A DNA stretch of 64,000 nt. Source: Gigaspora rosea (lineage: Eukaryota > Glomeromycota > Glomeromycetes > Diversisporales > Gigasporaceae). Where the stretch lies: assembly GCA_003550325.1 (NCBI GenBank), contig QKWP01002010.1, positions 23,961-87,960 on the forward strand. Reading direction: 5' to 3'. Shown in pieces: positions 44,813-55,136 of the stretch; the stretch's first letter is position 1, and each line of letters opens with the position of its first letter. The position numbers and the translations under genes are program-made. Below the pieces are notes generated by a model that saw only the letters and a program-made list of their open reading frames with translations, made no database searches and was not told the DNA's origin.

Positions 44813-44909
44813 ATTTTTTCTAATTGAGAACATAAAAAAATTTTCGAGAACATTAAATTAAATAAACATGTTCTCATAAGAACATAAATTTCAAAACAGA
44901 TTTTCAACA
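44813..44909. repeat. Right terminal region with ATGTTCTC motifs
   Basis: GAGAACAT occurs twice, then the palindrome ATGTTCTCATAAGAACAT, then 'aaacagattttcaaca' as the terminus. It mirrors the left terminal region. Confidence 0.75.
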
Positions 44910-45534
44910 CTGACCGAAAGCAAACTTACGACAAAAAGGGCCTATGGCGGGGCTCTACCAATCAGACTGCCAGAGTTGCACTGGAGGAAAAGGACATGTG
45001 TTACGGAAGCATGTACCAAGGGAAGGGAAACCATTGGGTTCGCCAATGGCAGACCACTTCTTCCGGGTCCTCGAATTGGGAGTAGAAATGTAACCGGAGG
45101 AAAGAAAGCGAGGTAGGGGTAAGGAAAGCAACTGAAAAGAAACCAGAAGAGGAACGTGAGAAGTACTAGGGTTGGTGAACTTTGCAAGGGCATGTGTCAT
45201 ACTATAGATACTAGTAAGAAGGTAGTGGTTTGAGATACGGGCCAAGTTGCGGCAGCATTTAAGAAATGGTTTGAGATATGAACCCGGCGGCGGTAGCGCT
45301 ACAGGTACTATTAGTGGTCAAGTAAGATGCAAAAACCAGGTTGATTATATGAGTGGGACATATAGAGTATTCTGGTAGGTTTAGGTTGTAGATAAATAGT
45401 CTAAGTTTTGGTATTTGGTAGTTGTAGTAATCCAATGCAATAGTCATGGATGTTGTAATGATAACTATAGCTTAATAAAGACCAAGGCATGATCTCACCT
45501 TAAAATTAAAAAAAAAATAAAAAATAAAAAAATA
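44910..45534 (+). mobile_element. SINE B1, 3' part
   Basis: Resumes the SINE B body at 'ctgaccgaaagcaaac' and runs parallel to SINE B2 ('gggctctaccaatcagactg', 'ggcatgtgtcatactatag') to 'ctggtaggtttaggttgtag', TTAATAAAGAC, 'tctcaccttaaaatt' and an A-rich tail. Minus-strand frames are shadows. Confidence 0.88.
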
Positions 45535-45547
45535 AATGTTATATTTG
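45535..45547. repeat. Shared target motif between SINE B1 and SINE B2
   Basis: AAATGTTATATTT. The 17-base AATAAATGTTATATTTG (45531-45547) recurs exactly at 46529-46545 and is the target duplication of SINE B2. Confidence 0.85.
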
Positions 45548-46528
45548 GGGATGTAGCAACATAGTGTAGTTGGAGTATTGTCACCTCCCAAGTAGTTGTA
45601 ACAAAAGATACAGAGTTCAAATCCCACTAAAGACGATTTCGAAAAATTTATCTGCGTTACAGTAACCTGGACTCCAAACTCAGATTTACAAATTTGTTAC
45701 TCAGATTATACCAACTCGTATTGGAAGCTCTAGAGCTGTATTACAGAACTGGGCCGCATAAATCCTGGGGAGCACAGGTGCTGTGTTATGCACAGAACCA
45801 TAGGACAAAGGAAACCATACTTGGCAAGACCCGAGTAAAGAAGTAGCCGACTTCGACAGTACTTAAAACAGAAATCGGATAGGGATGGACTGGAAGCGGA
45901 CTGACCGAGAAGTGAACTGACCGAAAGCAGACTTACGACAAAAGGGCCTATAGCGGGGCTCTACCAATCAGACTGTCAGAAGTCGCTCCGGAGTAAAAGG
46001 ACATGCGTTATGGAAGCATGTACCAAGAAGAAGGAGACCTTGGGTCCGCCAAGACAGACCACTCCTTCCAGGTCCTTAGCATTGGGAGTAGGAATGTAAC
46101 TGGGGAAAAGAAAGTGAGATAGGGATAAAGAAAGCAACCGGAAAGAAACCAAAAGAGGAACAGGAGAAGTACTGGGGTTGGTGACTTTTGCAAGGGCATG
46201 TATCGTGCTATAGATACTAGTAAGAAGGTAGTGGCTTGAGAAACGGGCTAGGTTGTGGAGCATTAAAAGATAGCTTAAGATATGAACCTGGTGACGGCAG
46301 CACTACAGGTACTATTAGTGGACAAGTAAGGTGCAAAAACCAGGTTAAATATATGAGTAGGACATATAGGATACTCTGGTAGGTTTAGGTCGTAGATAAA
46401 ATAGTCTAAGTTTTGGTACTTGGTAGTTGTAGTAATCCAATGCAATATTCATGGATATTGTAATGATAACTATGCTTAATAAAGATCTGAAGCATGACCT
46501 CGCCTTAACAATAAAAAAAAAAATAATA
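45548..46528 (+). mobile_element. SINE B2, complete, ~980 bp
   Basis: An intact-looking copy: tRNA-like head ('acatagtgtagttggagtat', 'cagagttcaaatcccac'), long body, 'ctggtaggtttaggtcgtag', TTAATAAAGATC, 'cctcgccttaacaat' and A-tail. A 17-bp target duplication flanks it. Its last ~150 bases share ordered motifs with the 3' UTR of LINE copy 1, which makes that LINE family its likely partner. The minus-strand 95-codon frame is not a gene. Confidence 0.9.
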
Positions 46529-46689
46529 AATAAATGTTATATTTGAAATGTGCTAATGAAAATTGAAAAAAATGCAAAAATCAGAAAAATGCAAAAATTA
46601 AATAAAAACTAACCAAAACGGTGGGTTTTTTTTAAATTTTTTCATACAACTTGTGGTTTATATATTTATGATCGTTGGCAGCTTATGCA

Positions 46690-47760
46690 TAATTTTTGAT
46701 TTTTGATCAAAAAGTCAAATTTAAGTATCTTTTCTTCAAATTTCAAGTAAAATAAAAACAATTTTGCTGATTTAATGTATTTTTAGTTTTGAATTAATTT
46801 ATTTAGTGTATAAAGTTAGAATTAATTAGTAAAATTTTGTGAATCATAAGATTTTATGAAATTTTATTAATAAAATTCTATAAAATCTTATAATTTACAA
46901 ATTTTTATTAATTAAATCTAACTTCATGCACTAAGTAAACATGTTCAGCATTTAAAAATATATCAAAACGGTATAATTGGTTTTATTTTATTTGAAATTT
47001 AGATATTAGATGCATAATTTTGGATTTTTGATTAAAAAAGTCAAATTTAAGCATCTTTTCTCCAAATTTCAAGTAAAATAAAAACAATTATGCCGATTTG
47101 ATGTATTTTTAAATGCTGAACATGTTTAATTAGTGCATAAAGTTAGAATTAATTAATAAAAATTTGTGAATCATAAGATTTTATAGAATTTTATTAATAA
47201 AATTCTATAAAATCTTATAATTAACAAATTTTTATTAATTAATTCTAACTTTATGCACTAATTAAACATGTTCAGCATTTAAATATACATCAAATCAGCA
47301 TAATTGTTTTTATTTTACTGAAATTTAGATATTAAATACATAATTTTGGATTTTTGATCAAAAAAGTCAAATTTAAGCAATTTTTCTCCAAATTTCAAGT
47401 AAAATAAAAACAACTCTGCTGATTTAATGTATATTTAGGAGCTGAACAAGTTTATTTAATACATTAAGTTAGAATTAATTAGTAAAATTTGACAAATATT
47501 AAGATTTTATAGAATTTTATTAATAAAATTTAAATTTCAAGTAAAATAAAAACAATTATACCGATTTGATGTATTTTTAAATGCTTAACATGTTTAATTA
47601 GTGCATAAAGTTAGATTTAATTAATAAAAATTTGTGAATTATAAGATTTTATAGAATTTTATTAATAAAATTCTATAAAATCTTATGATTCACAAAATTT
47701 TACTAATGAATTCTAACTTTATACACTAAATAAACTTTTTTAGCACCAAAAAATGCATAT
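46690..47760. repeat. Satellite array, ~327-bp unit, ~3.5 copies
   Basis: The marker 'gtcaaatttaagnatctttt' lies at about 46713, 47040 and 47366, with a shortened fourth unit from about 47530. Each unit holds a long inverted repeat ('gattttatagaattttatta' / 'aataaaattctataaaatc') and a 'taactttatgcactaa' motif with its inverse. A single half-unit recurs at 59240-59340 (and its duplicate at 60281-60381). Confidence 0.85.
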
Positions 47761-48238
47761 AGATATATTTAAACTTAGACAAATCTACAGACTTCAGACC
47801 AGACCCAGACCAAACTATAATTAAATCTAAGTTTGATTAGCAATTTCTCAAGAATTACTAATCCAAATTGGCTAAAATTTTAATATATTGTAGCCAAATA
47901 TGATTTACATCTTCAGAAATTTTTTATCTAATTTGGATTAGCAATTGTAAAGAAAATTATTGCCAGAGTTTAATAACTTATAAAATAAAATTTTTATATT
48001 TTTAATTATTATAATTAAAAATTTTATATAGTTATTTTGGGCAATTTTGATTGGCTAATAATCCTATATTATATAGCACCTGATAATCCCTTTGATCCCC
48101 CCCTAAAAAGTCAGGTAATAAATGTCTATACCCTTAATTTTTTTTTAAATTTAATTTATTTTTTTTTTAAATTTAATTTATTTTTTTTTTAAATTTAATT
48201 TATTTTTTTTTTAAATTTAATTTATTTTTTTTTAGTTG
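47761..48238. repeat. AT-rich spacer with a 22-bp tandem repeat
   Basis: 47761-48030 holds no gene. 48030-48138 carries a truncated reverse copy of the AGGGCAGT MITE ('gatccccccctaaaaagtca', 'tatacccttaa'). 48140-48235 is four to five units of 'tttttttttaaatttaattta'. Confidence 0.6.
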
Positions 48239-49121
48239 AATACAAATATAAAGAAAATAAAACAAACCTGAGAAAAAAAAACAAAACAAATACAAAATGA
48301 AAATGAAATAAAAAATAAAATAAAATAAGATAAAACAAGACGAAAACAGTAACAAACAAATCTAAAACAACAGAAAAGGCCAAAAAAATAATGAAAAGAA
48401 CTATTGAAAAATATACAGAACCAACCAAAGTACTTACTAGAAAAACACAAAGAGACAAATAACTTACTTACTAAAAAATAACAAAATTACTTACTAAAAA
48501 TAATAAAATTACTTAGGGCAGTAACAGATATTATATAATATTCTAGGGGAAGGGGAGGTCAAAAAAATTTTTACATAAGACTAATTATACAATTTAATTG
48601 GCTAATTGGTCTTATGTGGGGGTAGCTCTATGATAAAATGATATTATGTAATATATATTACGGCCCTTACTGAAAAACAACAAAAAAACTATTGAAGAAC
48701 TTACAGAACTCACTAACAAAAAGAAAAAGACCTATCCACCAAAAAATAACAAAAAAGAACTACTGAAAGACTTATAGCACCTACTAAGAAGAGACAAAAA
48801 ACCTACTAATCAAAAAATAACAAAATTATCTACTAGAAAATGATAAAAAAGAACTACTAAAGGACTTATTGAACTTATTAACAAAGAAAAAAAGAACTGA
48901 AAAATGATAAAAAAATCTACTAAAAGCCTTAAACCCACTAACAAGAAAACAAAAAATTTACTTACTAAAAAACACAAAATATCTGCCAAAAAATAACAAA
49001 GAAGAACCACTAAAGAATGATGAAAAGAGAAAGAACCTATTGCTAAAAAATATAAAAATAACAAAATTACTTAACAAAAAATATAAAGAACTACTGAAAA
49101 ACTTAAAGAACCTATCAAAAG
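48239..49121. repeat. Degenerate A-rich tandem repeats around a MITE
   Basis: Repeated 'aacaaaattacttactaaaaa', 'gaactactgaaagacttat' and 'cacctactaagaa' motifs in an A-rich strand, roughly 100-120 bp apart. The minus-strand Phe/Leu frames here are translations of A-runs. Confidence 0.5.
48515..48668. mobile_element. MITE, AGGGCAGT family, copy 3
   Basis: Starts AGGGCAGTAACAG and ends ...ATTACGGCCCTT. G-rich blocks 'ctaggggaaggggaggt' and 'tgtgggggtagctctatga' sit as in copies 1 and 2, and TTA lies at both edges. It stands alone, which shows the family moves as a ~154-bp unit. Confidence 0.7.
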
Positions 49122-49195
49122 ACTGCTCTAATAATGACTCTAGCAATGATTCTAGCAATGATTCTAGCAACAACTCTAGCAACAACTCTAATGAA
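49122..49195 (-). repeat. 12-bp minisatellite, locus 4
   Basis: Six units 'gactctagcaat'/'gattctagcaat'/'aactctagcaac' encode Ser-Asn-Asp/Asn-Ser on the plus strand. A 60-codon frame across it has no other support. Confidence 0.75.
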
Positions 49196-49256
49196 AATTT
49201 AAAAAAAATTATTCATGGTTAAAAAAAATAAAATAAAAATAAGAGAATTATTATTT

Positions 49257-49270
49257 ATCGCCATGGCAAT
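49257..49270. promoter_or_regulatory. X-box-like palindrome ATCGCCATGGCAAT
   Basis: Same shape as at 15035, 60 bases after minisatellite locus 4, followed by 'ctgattgactaatcgag'. The following 49271-49678 is AT-rich, ends in a poly(A) of more than 20 bases, and shows no gene. Confidence 0.4.
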
Positions 49271-49678
49271 GTATTATCACTCTCTGATTGACTAATCGAG
49301 ATACAGAATTAGCAGTAGATTAGATGTAATGTGAAATTGAAGTGAAACAAGTTTTTTTAAAAAATCGCTTTTAACTTAACTATAAAACTATACTTTTTTT
49401 TAGCAAAAAAAATTTCTTGCCAAATTTTGGATTAGAAAAAGGGCCTTTTATCTATTGCACCTACTATTAGTGTCCCACATAATTCAAACCGGGCAGGTAT
49501 TTTTAAAGATCCATATCCAGTCTGAACACCAAATCAGATCTAAATTTAGGGTCCAAACTTGTATCACTTAAATCCAAGTCCAACCCAAAATCATAAAATT
49601 TAAAAAATTTATAAATACGAAGTTGTTAAATAACTAAGACCAAAGTGCTCTTACTAAAAAAAAAAAAAAAAAAAAAAA

Positions 49679-49764
49679 NNNNNNNNNNNNNNNNNNNNNN
49701 NNNNNNNNNNNNNNNNNNNNNNNNNNNNNNNNNNNNNNNNNNNNNNNNNNNNNNNNNNNNNNNN
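49679..49764. other. Assembly gap (86 N) after a poly(A) run
   Basis: Run of N directly after an A-run of more than 20, so the gap may come from a homopolymer. Confidence 1.
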
Positions 49765-50000
49765 CCGCTTTGGGTGAGAGTTTATTTAATCAAGCCTGTG
49801 GATCAAGGGTGCCTCTTTGGGCGCACCCACAATTGAGTTACATTGAATGAGAGTACAACTAGCCACACGTACAACTTTTGGTTGTCTAATTTAAGTAGTC
49901 CGCTCGAAGGTTCTATACTAGTTGCCATACCTACAACCCAACTAGGGGATTGCCTATTTAAACCCTTTGGTCCAACACTTTGCATGTCAATCCTACTTGT
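49765..50000 (-). mobile_element. SINE A3, 3' fragment
   Basis: Reverse copy of the SINE A 3' region: 'actagccacacgtacaactt', 'aagtagtccgctcgaaggtt' and 'ctaggggattgcctatttaa'. The tRNA head is absent, so it is a fragment, or the head was lost on the right side. Confidence 0.8.
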
Positions 50001-50674
50001 GATCACTGGTACAGCTCTCCGATACATTAGTCAGTCGATTAATGCAAATATTACAAATATGTGAGTACATATATATATATCAATATATCACCTGGATACA
50101 GAAATATGATATTTCATCTGTAAAAAAAAATTCTAAATTAGCCAATCAGCATTAAGTATTATTCTAAGACCTGACCGAGTGGATCTTCTTGTAGGTCCGA
50201 ATCGAATCTGAAAAATCAAGGGTCTGAACTTGGTCCATCAACGGACCGAACTAGACCCGGACCAAACCCAGATATTTTGCAGAACACTACCTACTATACT
50301 CTAACCCTAATTATAACCCACCGCTATTTGGTTTTTTTGATTAATATAAAATTATAAAAACAAAATAATTGGTCGATCAGAATTGGCAATGCATTGTTAT
50401 ACCGATAAATAATAATTGTCTTAATTGTCTAAAAATAAAATAAAAAAAAAACAAAAAAAAAACAGATTATTTTATATGATTGCCAATTTTAAAAATAATT
50501 GGTTGATTATATAAGAGTCGAATAACTATTTCCTTTTTGTCTTGTTATAACTTTTTTTAGTATATAAAATTTGATTTGTTTAGTTTTATAAATTATATTT
50601 GTTGTACTTTTTTTACTATTGTATTTTTATTTATCTTATAAAATTTTTTTTAATAATTAATTTAAAAAATTTTA
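50001..50674. other. AT-rich region, no gene seen
   Basis: Contains 'ttggtcgatcagaattggca' and its loose inverse 'gattgccaattttaaaaataattggttgat' (50370-50510), an inverted repeat like those next to the X-box-like palindromes. Nothing coding. Confidence 0.4.
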
Positions 50675-50950
50675 AAAATTTCTTATTGTATACTAGTGTA
50701 TGAAACACAGGTATTAATTAATCAATTTGCAAATCCATGTAATATATAAATTTTTAACCAAAAATTAAACCCGATTTGTTAGAGTAAGGGTTAGCTTTGG
50801 GATGGAAAGGTTTATAGTTTATGATAAAATTTTACAAGAAACATTTTTTGTTAAAACCTCAAAGGCTAATTTATAATTGGGTTTTGAGAAATTAATATAC
50901 TCGAGTTTCATACACTAGTGTACAAATAGAAATTCTCAAAAATTTTTTAC
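50675..50950. mobile_element. MITE-like copy of the 'gggttag' dispersed repeat
   Basis: Inverted ends 'tatactagtgtatgaaac' and 'gtttcatacactagtgta' enclose the core 'agagtaagggttagctttgg', 'gataaaattttacaagaaac' and 'ttttttgttaaaacctcaaa' shared with 10.3-10.6 and 63.5-63.85 kb. This copy has the clearest ends. Confidence 0.65.
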
Positions 50951-51570
50951 TAAAATTAATAAAACAAATTTAAAGTTAAATTTTATATAGAAATTATAGC
51001 AAAAATTATTGTTTAAAAGTTTATTAAAAACAAATACAAAAATTATTTATACTTTTTTTTTCTTCTGCCGTATCATTATTACCTAGACAGATACCAGTCC
51101 ATTTTATGCTATGACCATGGACAATACTTGGGGTCAGGGCATTACTATTGAACCCTGCAATATCCTGGGTCTCTCATTCTTGCAGTGTCTTAGTTCACGA
51201 TATCCTTTTCTATGGCTAGTACGACAACCCTGACAGCTTTACCTGCTCATAGCTAAGGGTTACTGGCTTATTGTTTGACTCCCACTCGGGGAATAGTAGT
51301 GTTCTACTTTCTCATGATGTAAATTATTTATTCTAAGGGTTGGAACCAGATTTATTTTCATTGAGAATTACAACTAAATATAATTTAGCTATATTATACC
51401 TGATTAAATCCAGTTAATTGGTTATATTTAATTAATTAGATTCTAATAAAGCTCAAAAAACTAATATTTATTGGCTCTATTCATATCTTTATTGGGTTTT
51501 ATTGAGCTCCATTGCCAACTCTAGTAGTATAGATATGAGTTATTATACATTTTATATATAGGTCTAAATC
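50951..51570. other. Unassigned sequence between MITE and LINE copy 2
   Basis: 51065-51340 is less AT-rich than its surroundings ('gggtctctcattcttgcagt', 'ccctgacagctttacctgc') and may be part of an unrecognised repeat. I found no frame or RNA structure that I could support. Confidence 0.35.
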
Positions 51571-52029
51571 TTTTTTTTTTTTTTTTAAAGAGAGGTCTAT
51601 CCTCTATTTCTTTATTAATGATTTTGCAGATAATTACATATATGATTACATGTAGGGATTTGCTAATCTATGTGGAAGTAGAGGTAAGAGCTAGTTTACT
51701 CTCGACCAATTCTTTACTAGAATGGTCGTAGACCTCTAGCTTTCGAGTAATTTGTGTAGGGATGAGTGTCCTAGTGTTATAGAGAGTTGAATTTTTTTCT
51801 GGATATATAGGGGAGTAAGGGGTTTAGTTGGTGTCAAAGTTGGTGTCGTGAGCGGTGATGGGCAGGGAACTGCTTCATTATGTCGTGACATTCGGGAGGG
51901 AAGCCAAATTTCTTTGTATATGAATTCCGTTATGGTGTGATGGATCAAAGGTGCATGTCTTGTTTGAAGGAGTTTGGTGTTGAAGAGTGCCAAGGTCAGG
52001 TTGGTGATGAAGCCTATGGGGAGTTGCTA

Positions 52030-52842
52030 TTATATGTGGAGGTGTGTATATGAGTTGATGAATCTGTCTACGTTGTATAGGGGTAATTCGAGTTTAGTAG
52101 CGATCTTGATAAGAATTCTCTTCAGTTCTGTATTAAAATTGAAAGGGTTACTGATGCAAGTTAGTAGGTGTGGTACATCTTCTGAGGCTGGGTAACATCT
52201 TGGGCATAGGTGATTTGGATATTTCGATTGATTTCGGAGGTGGAGAAGAAGGTGGGTCGGGAGTTCTTCAGCCAGTAGTTTCACCTTGAAGTTTTTTAGA
52301 TTGGATGCGGAGGAATTGGTGTATAGGCCTTTTGGTTTGTCATTGTATGAGAGAGAGTCCAAGGTGTAGTCCCATTGGATTTTAGCATAGGTTAGGTATT
52401 GGTCCCATAAGGATATCCTCTGTTGATTATGCCATTTTAAGTCATTTGTAATCTGATGGAGTTGTTTTAGTATTGTTTTTATAGGTTGTATACAGGGAGT
52501 GTCCATTAGTAGTAGGGTGTATCTGTTGTAAATAAATTTGTGTGTGTTGGGTCTAGCAGGAAGGGTGAGGGTGGATTATCAATTATTAGGTCTTTATCAA
52601 AGATCACAGTGACTTCTCTATCAATGAGTAGTGAGAATAGTGTTTGTAATATAAAGGGGAAGGGAGTTCCGTCTAGTTTTTGTTGTTCGAAGTGTTGGAG
52701 GCTGGTTATGTGTTCAATTGCTTGTAGTAGTAGTGTGTTGTTGGTAGTAATATTTATTTTTGCCATGGAGTCTATTGTTGTAATGATGAAGGTCAGGAGT
52801 GAAAATAATACATTCATTTTGGATGGCCAGTGTAGGTTGTAG
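52030..52842 (-). pseudogene. LINE copy 2 C-terminal region: eroded RNase H-like part and CCHC finger
   Basis: The frame 52506-52030 reads 'NLKNFKVKLLAEELPTHLLL' and then the finger 'LCPRCYPASEDVPHLLTC'. The preceding frame (52817-52506) aligns by position with the RNase H of LINE copy 1 ('ITTIDSMAKINITTNNTLLL' against 'ITLHKVQAHNNNEYNNKADK'), but none of the acidic residues of RNase H are kept. No 'YTDGS' motif is present upstream. The fragment at 1190-1860 shows the same eroded pattern. The frame then closes at about 52030; the 3' UTR extends to 51571. Confidence 0.65.
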
Positions 52843-54390
52843 CAGTGTAGAGGGTCTTTTCTAGTATTTATTTTGCATATTGCCGTATGTTTCTTTATTT
52901 CAGTTATTTTTTCTATTCTGGTAGATAGCTGTATGGATATTTTCTTTTTTTTAAAATTTGTAGATGTTAATAATTCCCATGGGAGGTTGGAGGGTTTTCG
53001 AATAATGGTAAAGGTCTTGGTAGTATTGGTTCGGGTTGTATATTCTGGGGTGTTGGGAGTGGGTTGGATGATAGTGCCCTATGGATGTCGGTTAGGTCAG
53101 CATATATTGTATGTTTATAGCTGACTAGTATGTTATATATCCAGTGATTATTTAGTGTAATATAGCATTGTTTCGTTTTGTTTTTTCTGTCTTTGAGCTT
53201 GCAACCTGTGCATGGTTCTAGTCAGCCTGATAAGTTCGAATAGATATAGTGTTTCCCTTTATAATTGGTTGAGTAGGGGTTGAATATTCTGGCGATTTGT
53301 TTGTTCCTCGTGATTATCCATCCTTTGTTGACTGGGGTCCACAGCGGAGTTGTAAAAGGGTTAGGGTTTACTAATTTAGAGGAGAGTGCTGTTGTAGATA
53401 TGATGAGTTCGTGTATTTGGTAGAACCATTTTGGGGACCTCCCTCTAATAATCTTTTTTATGTTGTGTTGGAAGTTTTGCCAGTTTAGAAACCTGTCATT
53501 TTTCCAGTTTAGGAACTGCTCTATACAACTTATATTGTGTTCATTAATTTCTCTTTATAATATGTTCCTTTAGGGTAGTTTGATAGTATGTTGTTGATTG
53601 TGGTTCCTATTATATTCGATGTGGTGGGCCAATTATTTAGGGATCGGACTAGTTTTAGATATAGTTTATGTAGTGCGAGTACGGCTTGTGCGGTGTAGGT
53701 ACGGAACTGTGATGTAGGAAAGACGGGTTCTTCTTCTAGGATTGAGGCATTAGATATAGTAGAGTCTTGTAGTTGTTGTATTCTGAGTTTTAGGTATGAT
53801 TTGTCGAAGTGGAGGTGGTTTAAACCCTTGATTAGAATGGAGGTTAAGGTGGAGAGTTGAGCTTGATCTAGGTCGCATAGAGCATATATTCCAGTGCAGA
53901 AGAGAAATAAGTTAGGTACTTCTCTTGCTAGTTTCCCTTTCTGTTTACGGTGTTGAGGTAAGTTCTTTTTATAGTATTCATTTGTGTGGGGTTAAATATG
54001 ATGAGAGAAGTCGATATTGTAAGCGGGGGCTATGACGTGATTGATTATGTATATCGCTTGTTTTTCTGTGATTTTGGCAAATTTTAGTTTCTTTAAGTTG
54101 GTAGTAATTTCGTGAATAATTAATTTTTAAATATGGGTGTGTTTTCCGTTAGCTGTGTACCAGGCTCCGAGATATTTTAAAGGAGTATTATGTGGTAGAG
54201 CCGTTATTTCGGTATTGTCAAAGGTAATTGAAGGATGTGAGGGTGTATGTAGTGAATTTGTGATAAGGAATGCTTTCTCAGGGTTGACTTGAATGTTATT
54301 GAGCTTGTAAAAACTAGTTGTAGTAGTTAGTATATCCATTAGTGTTTTCTTATCAGGAGCGACCCACAGGGAGTCATCCATATAGGCCAT
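52843..54390 (-). pseudogene. LINE copy 2, RT thumb and linker with YMDD box
   Basis: 54390-54127 encodes 'AYMDDSLWVAPDKKTL', 'NIQVNPEKAFLI' and 'PLKYLGAWYTANG', the catalytic box and thumb of the reverse transcriptase. Towards 53.2 kb the minus strand continues in several frames, with a Cys motif ('CTGCKLKDRKNK') that matches 'CSGCSLNSNRIQ' in LINE copy 1. At least two frame changes and stops occur. Confidence 0.75.
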
Positions 54391-55136
54391 GATTGAGGTA
54401 ATAATTTCCTTTGAGGAGAGGTAGGGATTGTACTGGTGTAGCTGATATAGCGTTGCTGTATGGTAGAGATTAGAGGGTTGTAGTATATTTTCCAGAGGAA
54501 AAGGGAGAAAGCCTCTCCTTGGTCGATACCATCTTGAACTGGATATGGTTCTGTGAATCCTAGGTCAGTAATTACACGGTTAGTTCAGTGTGAGAGAAGG
54601 TAGGTTAAAAGTTCTATTATTGGTAAAGAGATTTTTATTCGATGTAGAGCCTTTTTTAAAGTTGCTATATTAACGGAGTCAAAGGCCTTGGACATATCTT
54701 GCGATAATGCCCAGATTTTTTTTCTGTTTGTATTGGCATCTTCAATTATTTGTGTGAGTTGCGTGACTGGCTGTACTGTGGACTGGTGGGAGAATGCTGC
54801 AAAGTTCATAGGAGAGAGGACTTCATAGCGCATTATTACTGTGGTTAATCTGTTGTTTAAAATCTTTGTAAATAGTTTCCGCGTATAGTCTATTAAAGTT
54901 ATCGGCCTCGTAGTGCTCAGGTCGTAATTGTATTTTTTCTTTTTTGGAATAGGCCATATGTTTGTTTGTAACCACTGGTTGGGTACACAGTTGAGTTTTA
55001 GGCAGTTATTAAGGATGTTGAGAAGTATTTCCAGGGCTGAGGTGGGGAGGTTTTGCAGGATCTCATTTGAGATGGGTATGGGACCAGTTGCTTTATTCTT
55101 TGGGGTTTGCAATATAGTTCGTCGGAGTTCATCCAT
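54391..55136 (-). pseudogene. LINE copy 2 reverse transcriptase, core
   Basis: 55136-54585 reads 'NKATGPIPISNEILQNLP', 'TRPITLIDYTRKLFTKILNN', 'AFSHQSTVQPVTQLTQIIED' and 'LSQDMSKAFDSVN' (first catalytic Asp), then after a stop 'RVITDLGF' and 'VQDGIDQGEAF' (motif B). A frame change separates this from the YMDD segment downstream. Motif order and spacing match the non-LTR reverse transcriptase fold. Confidence 0.88.

Larger units (their letters stand above)
29926..44909 (+). mobile_element. ~15-kb Plavaka/KDZ-like DNA transposon inserted in SINE B1
   Basis: The ends are TATTGGAAATCT and, reversed on the right, TGTTGAAAATCT. Both ends carry many copies of ATGTTCTC/GAGAACAT, including ATGTTCTCATAAGAACAT at each side (about 29947-29964 and 44867-44884). 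Flanking SINE sequence repeats about 14 bases with two mismatches (29912-29925 and 44910-44923), longer than the 8 bp I would expect for this superfamily. Inside are a Plavaka-like transposase (plus strand), a divergent unknown gene (minus strand), a further minus-strand exon relic and later insertions (SINE A2, a hAT element, small MITEs). Coding parts carry several stops, so this copy is decayed. Confidence 0.8.

Noticed and set aside
44600-44910. Two Phe/Ser/Leu-rich minus-strand frames
   Set aside because: They are translations of a purine microsatellite.
48222-49185. Several 70-85-codon minus-strand frames rich in Phe and Leu
   Set aside because: They arise from A-rich tandem repeats and carry no motif; they are not membrane proteins with support.
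52540-53124. Plus-strand frames of 80-100 codons in the 52-58 kb region
   Set aside because: They are reverse-strand shadows of LINE copy 2, whose motifs are all on the minus strand.
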